DNA from: Oscillospiraceae bacterium
GTDB taxonomy: Bacteria > Bacillota > Clostridia > Oscillospirales > Oscillospiraceae
Length of the DNA: 64,000 nucleotides
Reading direction: 5' to 3'
Assembly: GCA_009780435.1 (NCBI GenBank)
Contig: WRAB01000012.1
Span: 1-64,000, forward strand
Shown here: positions 60,901-64,000 of the stretch, piece by piece
Numbering within the stretch: the stretch's first letter is position 1
Layout: each line of letters opens with the position of its first letter
Made by a program: the position numbers and the translations under genes
The notes under the pieces: model-generated
Seen by the model: only the letters and a program-made list of their open reading frames with translations
The model's database searches: none
Told to the model about the DNA's origin: nothing

Positions 60901-62907
60901 GTAGCCTGTGAGCGTTTTATAGATCTGTAAGAAGCCGACTCCGTGGCCGAAGGTATTTTGCACCGTGACCTCTGTGGATTCGTCCTCATTGACCGCAACC
61001 CAGCCATCTTCATCCGGCCACGGGTAGCCGGACAGATCCGGATCCTTGTCACGGTTGGCCGGGTCTGCTCTCGCAATTACAGTCAGCGCTTCCAGCTCCG
61101 CCCCGCCGATGTCATGGAGGGTTTCAGTAATCAGCTCCAGCGGCCAGTCTGCCAGCGCATAGTCATGCACTTCCGTGATCTGATACTTCCACAGGGGCCG
61201 CACACCCTCGCCCGTAATCTCAGGGCTGTTTGCCGGGACGCCTCGGAGCACCGCGGGTGTTGTCTCTGACGCATAGACCAGGGATGCGAACTCAAGGTTG
61301 TGGGTCACGCCGACGTATTCGTATTCGCCGCCGCCCAGACTGGTAAATATCAAATACTCCCCGGCTTGGTTGGTCAGGCGCATTCCAAACCTGGTCGTGG
61401 GGGAGACATTCCAATCGCTCTCCCAGTAGCCGGCCAGGGATTTGTTGATAATCAGATCCCCTGCCTCATAGTCCTCCGGTTTCAGCGCCATGGACAAAGT
61501 TCCCATCATACGCTGTACAATGGTGTGTTGATCCCATACGACAGGGAAGGTGGCCTCGTAGTAGCCGGGATCGCCGGATGACACCGATTTATTCGTCAAG
61601 GACTCAACGCCCCAATCAGTGCCGTCGCCCCACTCCAGGGTGGACCCGTAGTAGTGGTGGGTCAGGGATGAGATCGGTTTCTGGAAAAGTCGCTCCGATG
61701 TGACGGTCCGGCTCAACAGGACAACGACTGACTCGTTGCCGCTCTGACCGCCTACGTCTACTTGATAGTCTATGTATGCGTACGTTCCATCTGGATTGCG
61801 TTCCCGCAACGTGAACCAATAGATTCTCGGTGTACCGCTTCTCTGCCAGTTGACGTGGTACTCAAAGTTTCTTACAATTACCCTGTTATCAGCCGTGATG
61901 TATCTGGACGTTGCCGCCGTCCACGCCACACCGGGGGTCAAATAGTGTTGACGATCTGCGTTTTTCTGGGTGGGCATCATAAGGTCAATTTGCAAATCGT
62001 GATCAATCAGGGTGAGCGTACCGTTGTACCCGCCGTTATTATTGCCTGAGTTAATACTAAAGTTCAAAAACTGTACTCTTGGATCTTCACGAGAGACAAG
62101 TTCTCTCGTCCAATAGTACCCGTTCTCCTCCGCAGGCTTAAACCACGCATAGGAGGCCTCAGAGTTAAAGAAACGCCCCAACTGCTCAGTGGGGTTGATT
62201 CCAGCTTCCGGTTTTTCCCCCAGCCAGACCCGGATCGTCGTCGACGCCGGTTCTGCGCCGGTGATCATGCTCTCTGGCACACGCCAGACAACATAGTGAC
62301 AGTGCTCACCACACTTCAAGACGCCGTCTTCGCTCTCGTCCACATAGTACCCCTCGCCATCAATGTGGCCCCGGTACTCTATGCAGTCTTCAAAGGAGAA
62401 CTCACCCAGGTGGCTCACCATATAGACATAGCCTTCGCCATCCGCTTCCAAGGCCAACAGAGATGTCATCGGCTCCCCCGTGTCGGGATCAAGTTTCGGG
62501 TTCCCCTGTTGATCTAGGTGTACATAGGGTCTCGCCTGGGCGTACAGGGTTGCGGTAATCCATCCAGTGTAATCCCCGTCCCCATCATTGAGGGTTTCGT
62601 CCCACTCGTATGTGACTGCCCGGCCCGTCCAGACCTCACCGGGCGCCAATTCCATCATCATTCCGGTCGCCGTCGTCGACTGACCGTAGCGTGTGATCGG
62701 ATGTCCAACCGGCGAGGAAAATCCGACGGGTTCCCCGGGAGGCCATCCGTCTGGCTCTCCGGTCAGGACAATGTGATCCGGGAACAGGTCTTCCGGATAC
62801 GTCGGGAGCTCGCTCTCCAATGCGTATGCAAAGGGAGCGGCTGGAACATGGCCGAGAACAAGAATAAATGCGAGCAAAAGACTTATTATTTTTTTCGGGC
62901 TTTTCAT
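54985..62907 (-). CDS. Giant SLH-anchored repeat surface protein
   Basis: 2640 residues. The signal peptide MKSPKKIISLLLAFILVLG is followed by about 1500 residues with at least five Cna_B/SpaA-like modules (openings such as INKSLAGYW, IYKTLTGYP, LFKELSGHY, VVNKVFSDGY, VTKTVPYWP; each ends YEVxEV-like). Residues about 1520-2400 hold 11 InlB-type (Listeria-Bacteroides) repeats ending LTAEW, LTAVW or similar; three SLH domains fill the C-terminus (AEVATIFFRLI, GEFATAVSRFF, AEAATLINRIL). SLH domains bind pyruvylated wall polymers. ATG 62907 follows AGAGGAG. It is probably an adhesin or S-layer-associated protein. Confidence 0.9.
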   Translation of the reverse strand: MKSPKKIISLLLAFILVLGHVPAAPFAYALESELPTYPEDLFPDHIVLTGEPDGWPPGEPVGFSSPVGHPITRYGQSTTATGMMMELAPGEVWTGRAVTYEWDETLNDGDGDYTGWITATLYAQARPYVHLDQQGNPKLDPDTGEPMTSLLALEADGEGYVYMVSHLGEFSFEDCIEYRGHIDGEGYYVDESEDGVLKCGEHCHYVVWRVPESMITGAEPASTTIRVWLGEKPEAGINPTEQLGRFFNSEASYAWFKPAEENGYYWTRELVSREDPRVQFLNFSINSGNNNGGYNGTLTLIDHDLQIDLMMPTQKNADRQHYLTPGVAWTAATSRYITADNRVIVRNFEYHVNWQRSGTPRIYWFTLRERNPDGTYAYIDYQVDVGGQSGNESVVVLLSRTVTSERLFQKPISSLTHHYYGSTLEWGDGTDWGVESLTNKSVSSGDPGYYEATFPVVWDQHTIVQRMMGTLSMALKPEDYEAGDLIINKSLAGYWESDWNVSPTTRFGMRLTNQAGEYLIFTSLGGGEYEYVGVTHNLEFASLVYASETTPAVLRGVPANSPEITGEGVRPLWKYQITEVHDYALADWPLELITETLHDIGGAELEALTVIARADPANRDKDPDLSGYPWPDEDGWVAVNEDESTEVTVQNTFGHGVGFLQIYKTLTGYPEEQGVISENDPESEEDDRTVFYVRVWDVQAKNYLLFDPVVRPQYEGTTTLWCVGNHIVGLTEAYTQDRPAPIMELPIRAGDRIRLANLWTWGEYEVHEVVPTDAAIRKYADPNPETGEYPAMFSPAWAAAINEMFEVEWIAVWDGIPDVDDVNDPPQDRDFGWADRWTLYDRYSDTDVPGWTTGAWMYEEWEGNWENVYEVESESNFCLDTRVNWGAVYDNNGVETLRFNDTIYTSVMNKFKYQSENVWLFKELSGHYLDWGVGPNTWFYIQLWNTPDDDEAATLLIFERERISGALGYTYYVIGHKDESDIVTYYWLEGEETGEDKYAEAYARGDIVDEVGVRPNLPQRVVGLPIDEGHNYEVKEVFRDGVNTSRISTRYYYEGGYGEERDMAVTVLNHYLTGNGTQAVVNKVFSDGYVDHLNPVGEPDFSLISRPNTWFLDGRVVDEDTVFYATMSMWYWETNDPFVRAMVQQNTTGVYKDEKGYYKDGLAGIGEWRVLAFTLNPITGEYDWNGDMGIESVEDEEAFGTFSSLPITHFPFSVNEPATLNDLGFRESYKITEYVLIDSEYVPIEDIFKIATEPSDPNGTSWVDYWVRHTINFRFPAAGAPLWTNIVPGNRNILIAAGINETIYNSFRSLQLLTQTQAIALMMAGVLDAGALDGTAPIFVYNNFRPGVAGLEVTKTVPYWPDHFETKLEDEVFYIQVYDATDNTVLLWMPDPDAPERTDMFRCVGNGTDGFSDPIELEDWDPADPYAGLNTIEIRAGQTLFLNNLWSERNYRVVEVVPNATGTGMVLATQASAGYTPTIAYALRSELKSSETRGRPAQSHQMFLINGDVAAVNLTNTYPDYYAVIYDAGGGSGAPMDGAHYPAGDTVTVAEGEPTWEGYTFEGWISDTDGTDNIYKAGDTFPMPGANVILTAQWEFVDYSVTYYAGGATGIVPVDTADYHIGDDVDVAVPTGLLYAGYRFMGWRSNLTGGPLIEPGENAFTMPAKDVTLTAEWAAEYTLAYDANNGVGAPPTDTPPNGTGYLPGEETTVQDQGDLSRYGWTFIGWNTQSDGNGTAYAARDDLTFEAADVILYAQWRHDLYTVTYAPNGGTSTEVIEDVLGPYYAKAIVDVVDETDLARDGYRFMGWISNIPGDDTLYRADDTFQMPADDVVLTAVWAELFTVTYNAGGGSGAPVDATTYIVGEGVTVLGKGFMIRAGYTFLGWTTADVAYPEDTPHFQGGDVFDMPAKSVVLTAAWEAVDYTVAYIDTQGNGAVPVDVNGYNMGDSVTVLHAEKLSYDGYRFIGWRSNMDGDDTLYRADDTFQMPADDVVLTAVWAELFTVTYDANGGSSAPVDETSYIKGEKVQVLGKGDLTRLGYEFEGWTSDMADEDKVYAGGDTFEMPDDDVILYAVWKAIDYNVTYYAGGATGDVPVDEADYHIGDNVDALAPTGLTNAGHRFMGWRSNLAGAPLIQPGEDAFQMPAGDVSLTAEWSGLYSVIYDANGGSGAPVDDANYIKGEEVQVLGEGDLTRPGYEFEGWASDMADEDKVYAGGDTFEMPDDDVILYAVWRAIDYNVTYVANNGTAASFIDPDGPYTVESGPVPVLGVDDVGFSYPGYTFLGWTTADVPYPQDATHFQAGDVCAMPIGGVVFTAQWERIGSNDPPPDEHTVTFYWNYYREDDGIYLRVTVLDGNPVAEPNTPSRDGFNFIGWFLDEAGTQRYDFSTPVTTDLDLYARWTVDISIPLTSEHYAYLIGNDRGLIAPEGNITRAEVATIFFRLITDEFRTEMWTQENPFPDVSLNQWFNNAVSTMANTGVFLGRPDGTFAPNSPITRGEFATAVSRFFDINYDGPNLFSDTTGHWAEVEIDKVGSIGWVVGIGDGSFEPDREITRAEAATLINRILERHLETIDDTLPGMITWPDHQDTEVWYYLDIQEATNSNEYEKKPDGVHKYWTALIPNRPWVNLERPDSRPEHINDVFAG
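55930..58320. repeat. Tandem repeats encoding InlB-type modules
   Basis: Units of about 230 bp. Some are nearly identical: 56222-56380 matches 56697-56850, and 56914-57000 matches 57384-57475. Homologous recombination could add or remove modules. Long antisense open frames on the plus strand here are a by-product of this composition. Confidence 0.85.
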
Positions 62908-62964
62908 GGTGACACGCTCCTCTCTGCACAGATGCTGGGGCATATGGTATACTTTCACATCATC

Positions 62965-62993
62965 AGTATGGCTTGTGTGTGCAAAATAGTCAA
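62965..62993 (-). promoter_or_regulatory. Promoter of giant surface protein gene
   Basis: Minus strand TTGACT, 17 bp, CATACT, about 58 bp before the start codon. Confidence 0.6.
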
Positions 62994-63331
62994 TCCATTT
63001 CACAATAAATTAACAGTTTTCGTTAAAAATCACAGAAAGTTCATGTTTCGTTCAAAGTATGTACAAATGTAATCGAATGCAGTCGGATGTCGATCTATCT
63101 GTTCTCCCCAGTGATAGTACCCAAATACCATAATTTTCACGATTTTTTAAGCTTGCTCTATATTTAATTTTATCGTTTTATTGAATGCGCTCCATATTCA
63201 AACTTCGAGATTAAACAGCGCATATCTACCCCAAATTATTGTGGTACACGTCGCAATATTTTAGTGTAGCCAAACCGATCCACCTATGGTAGAATAATCG
63301 TATCTTTAAAATCATCTAAGGAGGCAAAGTC
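62994..63331. other. AT-rich intergenic region
   Basis: No gene or clear RNA is seen in about 340 bp between the divergent surface-protein and 120-residue genes. Near its right end, TAGCCA, 17 bp, TAGAAT (about 63267-63295) is a weak promoter for the next gene. Confidence 0.5.
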
Positions 63332-63694
63332 ATGAACGCAAAAGTCAGATTCAAAAACAAGATTTCAGAACCTTTAATGGACGCAACAGATTTCTGTATT
63401 CAAACCAAGGCCATGCCAGATAAAACAGTGTATAGTCTGGAGTTCAAAGTGTGCTACTCCGAAGGTGTCGTCAAAACCTACAGTTTTGACAGCCACGATG
63501 AAAAATTGATTCAAGACTTGTTTGACCGGATCGCAGCCAAAGGCGAATTTCTTTTCGACACCGCATGTAAAGCCTGCGCACAGACAATCAAATGCACAGA
63601 GCTAGACTATGATATGTATCTCGCATTGACACAGTCCGGCGAAATAGAGGGCGACCTAAAATTTGCCGGCGGTGATTACGTTGTAACTGTATAA
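63332..63694 (+). CDS. Unknown 120-residue protein
   Basis: A soluble-looking protein of mixed alpha/beta character with five cysteines, three of them in TACKACAQTIKC. No family recognised. AAGGAGG precedes ATG 63332 and a terminator follows, so it is a single-gene unit. The cysteine cluster could bind metal, but the spacing (C-x2-C-x5-C) is not a standard motif. Confidence 0.75.
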   Translation: MNAKVRFKNKISEPLMDATDFCIQTKAMPDKTVYSLEFKVCYSEGVVKTYSFDSHDEKLIQDLFDRIAAKGEFLFDTACKACAQTIKCTELDYDMYLALTQSGEIEGDLKFAGGDYVVTV

Positions 63695-63727
63695 GGAGAT
63701 CAACTCTCACCGGAGAATCTGATCGGC

Positions 63728-63764
63728 AAGACGGATGTACCAAGGCAGGTGCATCCGTCTTTTC
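63728..63764 (+). terminator. Terminator after 120-residue protein gene
   Basis: AAGACGGATGTACC and GGTGCATCCGTCTT stem followed by TTC. Confidence 0.8.
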
Positions 63765-63903
63765 TCGTCCCAAAAACGATCTCACATTATATCACTGAAT
63801 CTCACAAATTTAACGGATTTCCCATAAAAATCGCCTGTCCATTGAAAAGGAGTGAAAAATATGATAATCTGTCAGTAATTATTCGTGAAGTGAGGTTGGA
63901 AAT

Positions 63904-64000
63904 GTGCGAGAGACCAAGCCTTATAAGGTCTTAATTGTCGAGGACGATCCGGCGTATGCAGAGCCATTGCGTGCCTGCCTGCATCACGCGGAAGCGTTTG
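63904..64000 (+). CDS. Response regulator, N-terminus only (runs off window)
   Basis: The 32 codons seen read KVLIVEDDPAYAEPLRACLHH after a short start. This is the beta-1 strand and acidic pair of a CheY-like receiver domain, followed by helix 1. GTG 63904 is chosen because it is in frame and GAGG lies about ten bases upstream; the overlapping ATG 63902 is in another frame. The output domain and any sensor kinase are outside the window. Confidence 0.8.
   Translation, partial: MRETKPYKVLIVEDDPAYAEPLRACLHHAEAF

Overview
The window (about 64 kb, GC a little over 50%) looks like the chromosome of an uncultured Clostridia-type Firmicute, probably an endospore former. The evidence is YtaF and BofC-like sporulation-type proteins, a DUF1292 protein, separate PurS/PurQ/PurL subunits, an archaeal/eukaryotic-type prolyl-tRNA synthetase, strong AGGAGG-type ribosome binding sites, frequent GTG/TTG starts, and an SLH-anchored surface protein. 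No species can be named from the sequence alone.

Left edge (1-3.3 kb): a tyrosine integrase truncated by the window edge, then a tRNA-Ser(UGA) gene and a second copy of its 5' half 193 bp away. This is the footprint of tRNA-targeted integration, possibly two tandem events. YtaF, ribosomal protein L28 and a divergent XRE repressor/DUF6809 pair with two 17-bp palindromic operators follow. From 3.3 to 10.6 kb nearly everything runs on the minus strand: proS, a cupin, a YhaN-like SMC/Rad50-type ATPase broken by a one-base frameshift, its YhaO-like nuclease partner, YmdB and a lipid kinase. From 10.7 to 15.5 kb there is a glycerate module (tartronate-semialdehyde reductase, GntP permease, glycerate 2-kinase) and a class II aldolase.

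The centre (15.5-25.6 kb) is a tightly overlapping de novo purine operon, purE-K-S-Q-L-F-M-N-D-C. It has a roughly 220-nt leader ending in a terminator just before purE. PurQ lacks its catalytic cysteine (Gly86) and PurF has lost one of four Fe-S ligands (Tyr450). purH and purB are not in the cluster. After it come a class A penicillin-binding protein with a Pro/Thr-rich tail, small sporulation-type genes, a probable 6S RNA, ogt, DUF1846, and a WYL regulator/AlkZ-related/SH3-like trio.

From 34.6 to 47.8 kb lies a complete L-arabinan utilisation locus: LacI regulator, GH51 and GH127 arabinofuranosidases, an ABC importer (lipoprotein plus two permeases with unusual N-terminal extensions, one carrying a FIVAR-like domain), an FGGY kinase, ribulose-5-phosphate 4-epimerase, and a fucose-isomerase-family enzyme where AraA would be expected. 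The importer ATPase is not encoded here. A 138-bp MITE and an AT-rich membrane-protein gene separate this from RtcB, a DUF2975/XRE/DUF4173 membrane operon and a Na/Pi cotransporter. The right end is dominated by a 2640-residue exported protein on the minus strand (Cna_B-like repeats, 11 InlB-type repeats, three SLH domains). It is followed by a small unknown gene and the first 32 codons of a response regulator.
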